DNA of 64,000 nt from Norana najaformis (lineage: Eukaryota > Annelida > Clitellata > Crassiclitellata > Hormogastridae): assembly GCA_964023275.1 (NCBI GenBank), contig OZ029919.1, forward strand, positions 6,839,623-6,903,622, given 5' to 3'. The notes below the pieces were generated by a model, which did no database searches, had not been told where the DNA came from, and saw nothing but the letters and a program-made list of their open reading frames with translations. Positions 44,640 to 55,054 of the stretch are shown piece by piece; position 1 is the stretch's first letter, and each line of letters opens with the position of its first letter. The position numbers were made by a program, and so were the translations under genes.

Positions 44640-45340
44640 AGAGTGGTTTAGAAACATCCTACAACCACTTGAACCCGGATTAGTAGACTGTACTTTTGCC
44701 CAAATCTACATTTCATTTAACAGATTGTCTTGTCTCTCGTCTGTGCAGCTGCTGTCCAGTGCCTTTTTGGAGGTGCAGTCTTGGATGGCGGCTACTAAAC
44801 TCCTTAACCCATCAAAAACTGAATTTCTACTATTCGGCACTCCTCAGCAACTTAAGAAGTTTTTATTAGCTTAAGTCGTTAAAGCTGGGTGATTCACTTG
44901 TTGATTTGGCTGATGCTGCTCGTAACTTGGGCATTGCTTTTGATTCTACTATGTAAACGGTTTTTGTAAGTCGTTAAACATGTACATTCTTGACATGCGC
45001 AGAATTAGGCGTTATGTTCCCTTGTCTTCTAGAATATATTTGGCGAACGCATTGGTCTCTAGTCGCCTTGACTGCTGCAACTCGCTTGTTGTTGGTATCA
45101 CAAAGTAAAAATGCAGAAACTCAAGAGTTCAAACTCCTTGGCTAGAGTCACTGCAAATAACTCGAAACCCGAACAAAACCTGAACATAACATAACTGTGT
45201 AGTCTGTTCTTTTATCTTTGCATTGGCCTCCTTTTCAGCAAAGGGGCTTTATTTCAAACTGGGGCTGAAATAGTTAAACACAGAACTCTGGCCAAACACG
45301 ATACTTAAAGCCAGTCCCCATTCGCCTGGCCTATCATTAT
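44640..45340 (+). pseudogene. Decayed non-LTR retrotransposon reverse transcriptase
   Basis: LNPSKTEFLLFGTPQQLKK is the conserved RT segment after the catalytic motif in CR1/L2-type ORF2 proteins. It is followed, across stops and frame changes, by an LGIAFDSTM-like block, a region corresponding to SRLDYCNSLL (here SSRLDCCNSL-like), and LHWPPFQQRGFIS, the usual LHWLP-x-R motif. Several stops make it non-functional. The upstream catalytic part is missing. Confidence 0.8.
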
Positions 45341-45429
45341 TCTACCAAATTCTACGCGTTATTTTGAGTCATCTGTCTGTTTATTGTTTATTACAGACAG
45401 TGCCAAAAACCAGTACACTATAGCCGCTC

Positions 45430-45572
45430 ATATCCGGACAGACCGACAGAGACAGTAAGATCGACATAGACAGACAGATAGACAGATCAACAGAGATAGA
45501 AAGACCGACAGAGACAGACAGACAGATAGACAAACAGACCGATATAGAAACAGCAAAGCAGACAGACAAAGC
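45430..45572. repeat. (GACAGA)n tract abutting the ankyrin start codon
   Basis: GACAGACAGATAGACAGATC-type units run to within about 10 bases of the ATG at 45574, so the repeat must form part of the 5' UTR or the core promoter of the ankyrin gene. Confidence 0.9.
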
Positions 45573-45573
45573 C

Positions 45574-48500
45574 ATGGATGAAGAGGAGGACGCAGACTTT
45601 CGAGATGCAGCAGTCGACTTCATCGCTTTGGTTCGAGACGGCGACACAGAGACACTGCAGATGGGCATCGAGAGATTCGAGGAAAAGGCGGGTGAAATCA
45701 GCACATTCCTTGACCCCAACGGACTAACGGCCCTGACCTTGGCCGCTGAGCTGGGTCGCGAGGACATAGTTCGGAAGTTCATCTCTCTAAAGGCAGACAT
45801 AAACAAACGGAACGGAACCGGGGGTTGGGCGCCACTCCACTGCGCATGCTCTCAAGGTTACCAGCAGATGGCGTCGCTGCTGATCGAGGCCGGGGCAGAG
45901 GTCAACATCCAGGACAACGAGGACTGGACTCCGCTGCACTTCGCCTGCGACAAGGGCTTCGACGAGATCGCTGAGCTTTTGCTGACCAGCGGAGCATCGG
46001 TCAACGCAGTGACGTTGGAGTTCTACACCGGACTTTACCTGGCCTCCCAGGCAGGGCACGAATCGACCGTGACCCTCCTGCTGGGGCACGATGCCGATCC
46101 CACCCTTCAGGACCAGGACGGGTGGACCCCGTTGCACGCGGCCTGCGATAAGGGACACGAAGCCATCGTACGGCGCCTAGTCGATACGGGACTCAGCGTC
46201 AACTACCCGAGCAAAGACGGCATCGTCAGCCTCTACCTGGCCGCCCAGCACGGACACGAGAACATCGCGCGCGTCCTCCTCGACAACGATGCAGACGTGG
46301 ATCTCACAGAAGAAGACGGATTTGCCGCCATCCATGTCGCCTGCCAGAGTGGACACTACTGCACAGCTGAGCTGCTGCTGCAGAGCAATGCCAACCCCAA
46401 TCTGGCGGCCAAATCGTCGACGTGGTATCCTCTGCACTACGCCGCGCAGGATGGCCACATTGACATCATCGACATCTTACTAACTCACGGAGCGGACGTG
46501 AATCGCGTCACTGGTGACCGTTACACTCCGCTGCACATCGCCGCCGAGAACGGTCACCTGGCGGCCGTGAAGCTGCTTCTGGGAAAAGGCGCTGCTGCTT
46601 CGGCAACGGATTCGGTCGGCTGGTCACCGCTCCATCACGCCGTCCAGAACGGTCACTATGAGGTGGTTAAGGAGTTGCTGGAGGCGGGAGTGGACGCGAA
46701 CCTAAAAACGGATGATGGCCATTCGTGTCTGCTGATCGCCGTTCTCAACGAACATCCGACGGTGGTTCAGCTGCTGTTGGCTCACAGGGCAGAGGTCAAC
46801 CGGAAGGAGATGGGCGATGAAGGCATTTACGTTCTGCACGCTGCATGTCAGCAGACGAGCGTGGAGACGGTGGAGCTTCTGTTGGACGCTGGTGCCCTCC
46901 TCAACCAACAGGACAAGAGAGGCTGGACGCCGATGCACTTCGTGGCCGAGAACGACTTCCGGTCCTGCATCAAGGCTCTGACGAGCCGTCGAGCCGACAT
47001 CAACGTCCAATCGACCGAAGGACACACGCCTCTCTTCGTCGCTGCCCACAACGGCCTCACCGACTGCATCCGAGAGCTGCTGGCCTCCGGAGCCCAGCCA
47101 GATCGAGTGGACTTCCTCGGGTGGACACCGATGCACGCCGCTGCCCAGGGCGGCCACCTGGACAGCGTGCAGGTCCTGGCCGAGTCTGGACTGGACGTGG
47201 ATCGTAAGACCTACCACGGATTCAGCTGTCTGTACCTATCGGCGCAGGAAGGCCACAGCGAGGTCGTGCGGTACCTCATCTCAAAGGCAGCCGACGTCAA
47301 CCTGGCCGAGAATCAGGGCTGCTGTCCGTTGCATGTGGCCGCTCAGAACGGACACTACGATGTGGTAGAGCTGTTGTTGGAGTCTGGGGCATCCGTGGAC
47401 AAACAGGACTCGATCGGGTGGTCGGCGCTGCACTATGCCGTCCAAGACAACCGGCTGAACGTAGTTGAAGCACTGCTGGATTTCGAGGTCAACGCCAACG
47501 CACAGACGTCAGACGGCATAACGCCATTGCTAATGGCAACGCAGAGGGGGTCGTTGGAGCTCGTCAAGAGGCTGGTCGCCTACGGGGCTGATTCGAACTT
47601 ACAGGAGGTCACTGGTGTGGCCCCGCTGCACATCGCGTGCGATCAAGGCCACCTAGACATCGTCAGCGAGCTCCTAGCCGGTGGTAAGACGGACGTGAAC
47701 CTAGAGACACACGACCAGATCAGTCCTTTGTACTTCGCCGCCAAAGCTGGCAAGCTGGAACTCATCGAAGCCCTGCTAGTCAACGGAGCGAACGTCAACC
47801 TTCAGATTCAGGACGGCTTCTCGGCTTTGCATATCGCCTGCCAGAACGGCGACAAAGCAATCGTCGACGTGCTGATCCGTTCCGGGTCAAGGGTCAACCT
47901 TACGGACGATGCAGGGTGGACGCCTCTCTTCTTTGCTTGTCAGTACGGAAACCTGGATGTCGTCCAGAGACTCATAGAGGCCGGGGCTGAGGTCAACGCC
48001 CTCGGTACTGACGGGATAAATCCCCTGCTTTTGTCAATTCAGAACGGACACATCCTGATCGCCGAGGAGCTGCTTCTGCACGGGGCGAACGTGGACATGC
48101 CGACTGCGGACGGCGTCACGGGGGTGTACAGCGCCGCCCAGCACGGCGACATCGAGATGGTCCACCTTCTGCTGTTCAACAACGCCGACATCAACTACGA
48201 GGACGAGCGCGGCATCATTCCGCTGCACATGGCCTGTCTGAACGGCCACCGGAAGCTGGCCGAGTTGCTGATCAAGGCCGGAAGTGACGTGAATCACGAG
48301 ACGAAGGATGGCGTCACGCCGATCCAGTTGGCTGATCAGAACGGCCACGAGGACATCGTGGAGTTGCTGAAGGCGCGCGGAGCTCGGCTTAACACGAGCG
48401 AGAGAGGCGGCGGAGGATGGGGAGCTTACTTCAAGGAGATACTCACCAAGGCGTGGAAGCAGAGTGTCAGAACGTTGGATCTGGCGGCGGGATATTCAGT

Positions 48501-48642
48501 GCCCAACAACGACGACGGATCTTCACAGGCAAACGAACGAATGGACAAAACTACGAGAGTTAGAAGAGCGGCCACCGAGAAAGTCGCCATCTCAAAGAAA
48601 GGACCAACTAGTGCAAAGACCTCAAAGTTACCAAGAACGTAG
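45574..48642 (+). CDS. Single-exon ankyrin-repeat protein (about 27 repeats)
   Basis: 1022 codons in one exon, start in a strong context (GCCATGG). Residues 1-47 are acidic and probably helical. Residues 48 to about 941 are about 27 consecutive 33-residue ankyrin repeats of the type GWTPLHxAxxxGHxxxVxxLLxxGAxVN. The last 81 residues begin GGGGWGAYFKEILTKAW and become basic and disordered. No transmembrane, kinase, death or SOCS domain is visible, so I infer a scaffold or binding protein with unknown partners. Repeat types follow a partial period of three. One coding line (46201-46260) is 38/60 GC by hand count, versus 14/60 at 49021-49080, so the gene is a GC island. A possible AATAAA lies at 49079-49084. 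Retroposition or strong codon selection could both explain the lack of introns. Confidence 0.9.
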   Translation: MDEEEDADFRDAAVDFIALVRDGDTETLQMGIERFEEKAGEISTFLDPNGLTALTLAAELGREDIVRKFISLKADINKRNGTGGWAPLHCACSQGYQQMASLLIEAGAEVNIQDNEDWTPLHFACDKGFDEIAELLLTSGASVNAVTLEFYTGLYLASQAGHESTVTLLLGHDADPTLQDQDGWTPLHAACDKGHEAIVRRLVDTGLSVNYPSKDGIVSLYLAAQHGHENIARVLLDNDADVDLTEEDGFAAIHVACQSGHYCTAELLLQSNANPNLAAKSSTWYPLHYAAQDGHIDIIDILLTHGADVNRVTGDRYTPLHIAAENGHLAAVKLLLGKGAAASATDSVGWSPLHHAVQNGHYEVVKELLEAGVDANLKTDDGHSCLLIAVLNEHPTVVQLLLAHRAEVNRKEMGDEGIYVLHAACQQTSVETVELLLDAGALLNQQDKRGWTPMHFVAENDFRSCIKALTSRRADINVQSTEGHTPLFVAAHNGLTDCIRELLASGAQPDRVDFLGWTPMHAAAQGGHLDSVQVLAESGLDVDRKTYHGFSCLYLSAQEGHSEVVRYLISKAADVNLAENQGCCPLHVAAQNGHYDVVELLLESGASVDKQDSIGWSALHYAVQDNRLNVVEALLDFEVNANAQTSDGITPLLMATQRGSLELVKRLVAYGADSNLQEVTGVAPLHIACDQGHLDIVSELLAGGKTDVNLETHDQISPLYFAAKAGKLELIEALLVNGANVNLQIQDGFSALHIACQNGDKAIVDVLIRSGSRVNLTDDAGWTPLFFACQYGNLDVVQRLIEAGAEVNALGTDGINPLLLSIQNGHILIAEELLLHGANVDMPTADGVTGVYSAAQHGDIEMVHLLLFNNADINYEDERGIIPLHMACLNGHRKLAELLIKAGSDVNHETKDGVTPIQLADQNGHEDIVELLKARGARLNTSERGGGGWGAYFKEILTKAWKQSVRTLDLAAGYSVPNNDDGSSQANERMDKTTRVRRAATEKVAISKKGPTSAKTSKLPRT

Positions 48643-48968
48643 ATGTTTTGATTAGTAGAATGCCGCTATCTCAAACTGGAACCACTAGGTGCAAAGATAT
48701 CGAAGTTACTAAGAACCTAGACTTCCTGTTACCTAAATGTTCGCTGTATCGGAGCAAATCTCGTTAATCGCAAAGACATCAGGGACACTAAATAGGTAGA
48801 CTTCTGATAACTTATGAGTCTGTTGACTTGAAAAACATCTTCATCGCTTCTGTGGATGTTCACAGATGTGGTTTTAAGCGAAAGTTTATTTTCCTTTGAA
48901 TGTGATGGATGTAACTTGAATAGCTAAAAACTTTAAGAAATTAGTACTTCTAAATATCCCGTCAGTAC

Positions 48969-49003
48969 CGACGTCAGCAGCCCATAAATAGTCTGTGTCT
49001 ACA
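48969..49003 (+). other. 35-bp element, copy 1
   Basis: CGACGTCAGC followed by GCCCATAAATAGTCTGTGTC and TACA. The second copy is at 56817-56851 and matches 34 of 35. It lies 330 bases after the ankyrin stop codon. It contains a CRE-like GACGTCAG and a TATA-like CATAAATAG. Confidence 0.7.
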
Positions 49004-49078
49004 TTTATGACAATTTATTCCAAAAATTATAGATCCGTGAGATACATTTTTTGTAATTAAGAATTAGCCTAAACTAAA

Positions 49079-49084
49079 AATAAA
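49079..49084 (+). promoter_or_regulatory. Candidate poly(A) signal for the ankyrin gene
   Basis: First AATAAA that I see downstream of the ankyrin stop, about 440 bases away. Confidence 0.3.
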
Positions 49085-49129
49085 AGTATAATATACGTAA
49101 CTATAAACGCTATTATAGCTAAATCAAAC

Positions 49130-49215
49130 TTTTGCTGCAATGAATTTGAACCCACGGCTCTTGTATGAGCGTCCACCGTCGAGGTCCAGATTTTAGACTG
49201 CAGATGCTGCATAGG
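49130..49215 (-). mobile_element. tRNA-like fragment (possible SINE)
   Basis: On the - strand, GGTGGACGCTCATACAAGAG then CCGTGGGTTCAAATTC gives a B-box-like GGTTCAAAT with an anticodon-arm-like region before it. No clean A box, so it is not called a tRNA gene. Confidence 0.35.
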
Positions 49216-50829
49216 CCTAGGGTTTGTCGCAAATGCTGACGTCTTATATACAATCAAGATGCAACTGTCACCTGCAATCTAGCTGTTTGGAGAAGTGAAA
49301 TTTTTTGTAAAGTTAAACAATTTCTGACTAATTTCGAGCGTTTTGCGCCATTAAGTGTTGCGTCGACGATAATTCTTGCATATACTGCCGCACATCTGTT
49401 TGCTTTGTGACTTGTTGCAGATCAAAAAGATCTTCTTACAGAGAAACGTTCTGAGCGCGAAGACGACTTCTTTGCTTTTATTAGGCACTGAAGACAATTT
49501 ACACTTCAAGGAGATAATCATTTTTGCCTGAAGACGATTATTGTAATAACGAACGCTGCCATTAAGAATGTAGCAGGTGTACGGCTTGGCGCCTCGAATA
49601 GTACGGTGGTAAGCATAATGACGCTAAGCAACGCAGATAACCGTTATCTATTAGGCTTATACTAGGATGTTGCAATCCGCCGACCACGAAAGAGGCAAAG
49701 TTGGATCCAGAGAAATATTTGCTTTATGGTGTTGCCTTTCTTAAGGAAGCGACCCCTCCTAACTTTCCTTGGTGAGAAGAAATATGTTATGAGATAAAGT
49801 AGTGCAGAACAGCTAATCTGTATCGGAAGCAACCGTAATAGCGAGGTTATGGGTGTAGGCATAGAACTGACAACAGAACCCCGCCAAGATATGCACAGAC
49901 CACCACTGCTATACATGATCATAATCAATGTATATTAATAGGTCGGAAACTGAAGGTAGGCTATCTAAAGTTCTACAGACGCACAGGATGACGCACCAGG
50001 TTGACAGGTTGATGAACACCTGCATCTGTTTACGAAAACTTAGTCGAGGCCATCGACGAACACAACAGCTGTCACTTTCCTGGATGCTTTATGCATATTT
50101 GACAAAAGATGCAAAAAGTTCAAATTTTTCGTCCAGGCCACTCAAGGTGATTTACTTGAGTCACTAGCATGCATCTGTTCGGTGAAACAAATTACTCATC
50201 ACAGCGTTTAATCTACTTGCGGTATGTTACACCAGGTTTTGCAACCAAAACAAGCGTCGCTGTAGGCTGAATACGGGGATACCCCTCCCCGCCAGGCGAA
50301 CGGTCATAAACTCGCATTTCCTGATGAGCATTCAAGCGTGTCCACAATTTCCCGATAGAGTAGCAAGTTGCATCTGGTGTTTGAGTTTTCCGTGGAGAGT
50401 CACCGTTAGCAACTCAGAAGATAAAAAAGTCATATGAAGGCAAGTCCTCTCTTTTGTAGCAACACGCTACACGCGAAGCTCTGCATTTTTAGAGTCAGAT
50501 TCCTCGCGAAAGACGCGAATTAGTCCTTGGTGTTGTCAGAGGAGACAGAGGTTTCTAACTGATGGTTTTCTTCAGAAAGGAATTTCATGCGAAGTGAGGA
50601 CAGGTTTTAGTTTACACTGAAATGAATGGACTCTGGAAAGGATAATCAGTGAACAGATGCGCAGATTTGAGTTTCCTTGAAGAGAAAGAATCTGGACTAG
50701 TATTTGAAAAGGCTGCTTGGAAGAGGTGGGCCAAAGCAGGTTTCAGCGAAGAGAAAGAGTGTGCACTGTTTCTTGGAAGGCTTCTATAAAGGATCGCAAG
50801 TTTTGGGTTCCACTCAAGAGACGTGGAGG
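49216..50829. other. Spacer and presumed 5' region of the TCAF-like gene
   Basis: About 1.6 kb without a recognisable gene. The last 130 bases (from 50704) are open in frame with the TCAF-like ATG but begin with TTG, so they are probably 5' UTR, or the end of an N-terminal extension if an upstream exon is spliced in. Confidence 0.45.
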
Positions 50830-52995
50830 ATGGATGCAAGGAAAGAACTACTCAAAGGCATTAATTATCTTCCCTTAAACGGCATTCCGGGACGAATTGC
50901 AGTCTTCGGGGAGTCAGCGGAGGCCGTGTTAACCGCGGCATCCGAAGAGGAAGTCCTAATAGCAGCAGCCGAAATAGGACGCGGAAGACTAGTTATCGCC
51001 TCGCATTCGGCATTTGCCGCGCACTTCGACACAAACAATGGTCCACCTGGGCATCAGGGTAAGGATGCACACGAAGTGGACAAGCTGCAGGATAACATAA
51101 AGAGATGGCTTTCGCGAGGGGCGCATCGCGACAACGACCCAATCGCCAACGCAGCCGTCATCAGCGAAATCGACCTGCGCTCCTATCGAATCGTCTTCTG
51201 GAAGGGAGGTGATGCATGCGTTCCTGCGAGCAGGATGCTGGATTTTGTCAGAGACGGAGGAGGACTTTTCCACGCCGTCACTCCATGGGGTTGGCTAATG
51301 TGCAACACGCAGAAGTCCTTGTCGGATATTCCATATTGGGACGTCCTGATGGCCGGCGGACTATGCTACCTAGATGACTACTGCAGTGCCCCATCTGATC
51401 CCAAAGGCTACTCTGTCAAAGACAACAAAGCATCCTCTGCGAATCTACGCAGTTACCTCCAAGACGCGGCTCACGACCTCGACATGGCGTGTTCCTCGTC
51501 GGGAATGATGAAGCTGCTGGAGAAGCTTCCGAGCAGTGCGCTCAATGGACTGGAACCGTTGTTGCAGCCACTGTGGCAGAAGTGCGACAACGCGATCAGG
51601 CAGAGTCCCATAGCTAACGGGAAGCCCATGAAGGGGAACAAGGAGTGCGGCCTTCTGTTCACCTGGCAGATTTCTCAGTCCATCCTCGATCTTAAGGGGA
51701 TCAAGGCAGCGGGAATAAAGTTCTTCCCAGGAGATTTCAGTTCCAAGCCACCTGTGAAGAGTGTGGTCGTCGAATTCAGGTCAACGGATACTGATTACTA
51801 CTTCACGGGATGCTGCGCACCCGCCGGACAAACGATCAAGGTAGTGATAAATTCAGGTAACAAGAAAAACAACTGGCGCATCATGATCGGTTGCCACACT
51901 GACTGCCTCTCGGCTGACACACTCGACAGATGGCCTCGACTTGTTACCGAAGTTAAGCTCTCGAATCAGGTTTACGCTATTTCGTCGCCATTTGGGGGCT
52001 CGGTTTACTTCATTAGTCCAGCGAGTCAGTCAGAAAACATCGAGGCCACCCTCGAGAACGTTGCTGAATCTCCGCTATTCAGGCTGGAAGATGGGGAACA
52101 GGGACAATCGGCGTGGAAGGCTCGCCGCCTTGCTCCCGGTCTCTGGGCCGACATCTCGGGCCAGTTTGCCACCATTACCCTCCCGTCGAGGGCCGTCCAA
52201 ACAATTGAAGATCCTAGTGAGGCGATTAAGGCCTACGATGAACTGATCAGTTCCTACCACGACCTGCGAGGCACGGACGTCACCAAGGCACGCCGTCAGT
52301 GGATCGTGACGGACAAACAGACGTGTGCCGGATACATGCACGCGGGATATCCCGTAGTGACTCATATGGACGTTGCTGATCCGAGGTCTAAGACGTTCTT
52401 AATGTCCGTCGACAAACTGAGGAAGTCCGACACCGGTTCGTGGGCCATTTTTCACGAACTCGGGCACAACATGCAGCTTCCCGAGTGGACCTTCGACGGT
52501 ACTGGAGAGGTGACGACCAACATCTTCTCTCTGTTCGCTACGGAGAAGTTTGTCGGCGAGAAGCCGTGGCTGTGTCCGTGGCTGGCCAACCAGGTAACGC
52601 CGGCCGTGCAGTACTTGAGCGGTCGAGCCACGTACACCGAGTGGAAGGAGAAACCGGGCGTGGCGCTGATGGTCTACGCTGAGCTGGCTCGCGACTTCGG
52701 GTGGGACGCCTACCGGAAAGTGTTCCGACGTTACGGGGCCATGCCCGTTAAGGACAAGCCGAAGAACAACCAGGACAAGATTGACCAATGGTACACCATC
52801 TTTTCCGAAGTCGCAGGGTTTAATCTGACGCCTTTGGCCTTCTTCTGGGGCTTACCATTGTCGGAGGCAGCTGTCGATAATCTCCAGAGTCAGGGTCTTC
52901 CATATTTTCTGCCGGACGATGAAATGACCCAAGCCGTCGCAGATCGCACGGAAAGGGTGGTTAAGAAGTTCCCTGGAATCGTCAGAAAACCGTGA
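50830..52995 (+). CDS. TCAF-like protein with M60 metallopeptidase domain, single exon
   Basis: 721 residues from the ATG at 50830 (A at -3, G at +4). The frame stays open upstream to 50704 without an ATG. The N-terminal part has the TCAF/FAM115 glutaminase-like fold: GRIAVFGESAEAVLTAA, IGRGRLVIASHSAF, IVFWKGGDA, and FVRDGGGLFHAVTPWGW. The middle is the M60 accessory sandwich with TGCCAPAGQ and IGCHTDCLS. Then comes peptidase M60 with FHELGHNMQ, where H542, E543 and H546 are followed by E560, the zinc-binding gluzincin pattern. Vertebrate TCAF1/2 are about 920 residues and regulate TRPM8. M60 enzymes elsewhere cleave mucin-like glycoproteins. No signal peptide is seen. Which role applies here is unknown. 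Intronless and GC-rich, like its ankyrin neighbour 2.2 kb upstream. Confidence 0.9.
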   Translation: MDARKELLKGINYLPLNGIPGRIAVFGESAEAVLTAASEEEVLIAAAEIGRGRLVIASHSAFAAHFDTNNGPPGHQGKDAHEVDKLQDNIKRWLSRGAHRDNDPIANAAVISEIDLRSYRIVFWKGGDACVPASRMLDFVRDGGGLFHAVTPWGWLMCNTQKSLSDIPYWDVLMAGGLCYLDDYCSAPSDPKGYSVKDNKASSANLRSYLQDAAHDLDMACSSSGMMKLLEKLPSSALNGLEPLLQPLWQKCDNAIRQSPIANGKPMKGNKECGLLFTWQISQSILDLKGIKAAGIKFFPGDFSSKPPVKSVVVEFRSTDTDYYFTGCCAPAGQTIKVVINSGNKKNNWRIMIGCHTDCLSADTLDRWPRLVTEVKLSNQVYAISSPFGGSVYFISPASQSENIEATLENVAESPLFRLEDGEQGQSAWKARRLAPGLWADISGQFATITLPSRAVQTIEDPSEAIKAYDELISSYHDLRGTDVTKARRQWIVTDKQTCAGYMHAGYPVVTHMDVADPRSKTFLMSVDKLRKSDTGSWAIFHELGHNMQLPEWTFDGTGEVTTNIFSLFATEKFVGEKPWLCPWLANQVTPAVQYLSGRATYTEWKEKPGVALMVYAELARDFGWDAYRKVFRRYGAMPVKDKPKNNQDKIDQWYTIFSEVAGFNLTPLAFFWGLPLSEAAVDNLQSQGLPYFLPDDEMTQAVADRTERVVKKFPGIVRKP

Positions 52996-53569
52996 GGCAA
53001 CTAATTGCCTCAGCGTTCAGATTTGCTTAAGCATTTAACCTTTTTATATATCTGTTGCTTTGGCTTAAGCTGTTGTAGATTAGTAGAGTTTGCTAACTGG
53101 CAAAAGTAAGCTAATATATTTCTGTCATCGGATATATTGTTTCAAACATTTTCTATAAACAGTTGTCGCTATCCTATGTGAAACAATTTGTCCCGAAACA
53201 TTTTACTGGAAGTGATTTTTATGTTGTATATAAATTCTATTTTCAGACAGGCTATGTGAACAACGCTGGTAATGGCTTTATCACAGTGAATGAATACTAT
53301 TTTCCAAATATTTAACCCGTCTTAGCCGTCTTAGGCCTATATCACTTCTGTTTTCAAAATATTTTGGGGCACAGTATGTCGTAAGCTTGTATGAATTCTA
53401 CTTTCTATTTTCATTACCGGAAGTGGTTTTGTCCATTGCATATGATTTCAATTTTCATAAATTTGACCGAAATGGTTATTGCTATGATAGATTAATTATA
53501 ATTATTGATTAATTTTGGTCTTGGTCTTGGTGAAGGATTTATTGTGGACCTCTTGTATCAGCGAAACAG

Positions 53570-53619
53570 ATAAAATCATCATCATCGTCCTCATCATCAT
53601 CATCATCATCATCATCATG

Positions 53620-53659
<40 letters not shown>

Positions 53660-53725
53660 ACAACAACAACAGCAACAACAACATCATCGTCATCGTCGTC
53701 ATCATCATCACCACCACTATTACAA
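53570..53725. repeat. (ATC)n microsatellite
   Basis: ATCATCATC with AAC and GTC triplets, about 150 bases. An AATAAA at 53814-53819 downstream is a possible but distant poly(A) signal for the TCAF-like gene. Confidence 0.95.
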
Positions 53726-53825
53726 AAATAACAAATGACAAAGCATTATAAGCGGCTTTATTTCTTTTAAACTGTATAAATGCGTCAACAAAATATGCTG
53801 ACTCTATCACAACAATAAACTGTGT

Positions 53826-54990
53826 AAGAAAAGTAACACAGAAACGAGCGAGACTGGATTCTAGTGGATGTCCTTTTGCGCCAGTGCGCCAATCATCTTC
53901 CTCTTGTGTCGACGCCCTTTGTTGCTTCTCTGTATAATTATAAATGCAGTATAAATCTCATAATTCGAATTAATGACAGCATAAATGCATTTAAAATAAC
54001 ATGAGCGTAAAATTGAGCGTATAATTTCATTCAAATGCAGCTGCACATGTATCGAAACATCGGCACAGTTCAAACCAGATACAAAAACTTATTACATTAA
54101 TATCAGTGCCGATCTGAGAGAGTAAGCAAGACCTGGGGTAAAAGTAAGAAGGCTGTGGTGGATTTTCTTATGAGAGGCATACGACATGGTTGGCGCTACA
54201 GAAGCTATAAGAGAGCAGGAAGGAGGAAGTAAGGCAACGTCGATGGGAGAGGAGAGACTGAAAAAGTTGGTAAACGAGTGATACATTTGAACAAAATGGT
54301 ATCTTGGTTGTTACCCAGAGAAGCATTTCCTACACCACTTAAGGGCAAAGCAGCTGAATGGATCACTAACATGGTGATTATTTCGTGTAGGGGCTTTGAT
54401 TGCCCAGCGAGCTTCCGCCAGAAAGCCAAGCAAGAGCTGATGGGGCTCCCTTAGACCCAACCGGTGGGGCTGGCAGGTTAAGCCTGGTTTTGGTTGGGTG
54501 GCTTGTCCGATTCAGAGTGATTACGATTGCTACTGGTTTGCACAAAGCGAAAATGTTGGATAGGGCCTACTGTTCGTCTGGGAATTAGTCTGCCTGAAAA
54601 TTAGGCAGAATGGCAATACTTTTAATTTGCCGAAGATGAGGTTAACTTAAGAACTGATGCAGTCATTAGGGTAGAACAGGCCATAAATAATAACAAGTGA
54701 TGCCGGGACCACAACGCGGTTTTTATTTACTGAGATACAGGCCTCTGAACGTGGTCATCCATCAAAGTATCGGAATTGGGTTTTCACTGGCATTCGCTAG
54801 AGGACGCCTCCTTCTATATACATAGCACAAAATTAATGTTCATGAAGATGGAATATTGAAAGTATTTTTTAAATTTTCAAATGATGGTAGGTTTGAGGGT
54901 CCACAATGCGGCATAACATTTCTTGAGTCAGCAATCTAAAAACAAATACTTCTAAACTGGCTTGAACAGTTATAATTTTAATTTGATAAT
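53826..54990. other. Intergenic stretch, nothing recognised
   Basis: AT-rich with a few short frames and no repeat family I can name. Confidence 0.4.
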
Positions 54991-55054
54991 AATGCGATGA
55001 CCGTAAGAAAGAATTGGTACCAGTCTATTCTGTATTGTTATTGTGCATGGTTTA

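Noticed and set aside
45787..48348. Antisense frames of 70-171 codons across the ankyrin gene
   Set aside because: GC-rich third positions in the real frame suppress stops in other frames. The peptides have no family resemblance, while the + frame is a textbook ankyrin array.
45574..48642. Bacterial contamination or latrotoxin-type ankyrin gene
   Set aside because: Kozak context, flanking metazoan LINE and microsatellites argue against contamination, and no latrotoxin-like N-terminal region is present. Horizontal origin remains open and is covered in the findings.
50704..50829. Upstream in-frame start (TTG) of the TCAF-like protein
   Set aside because: Animals rarely start at TTG; the ATG at 50830 has a good context and the family-like sequence begins right after it.
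50989..52788. Antisense and shifted frames within the TCAF-like gene
   Set aside because: Shadows of the real coding frame, with no recognisable domains.
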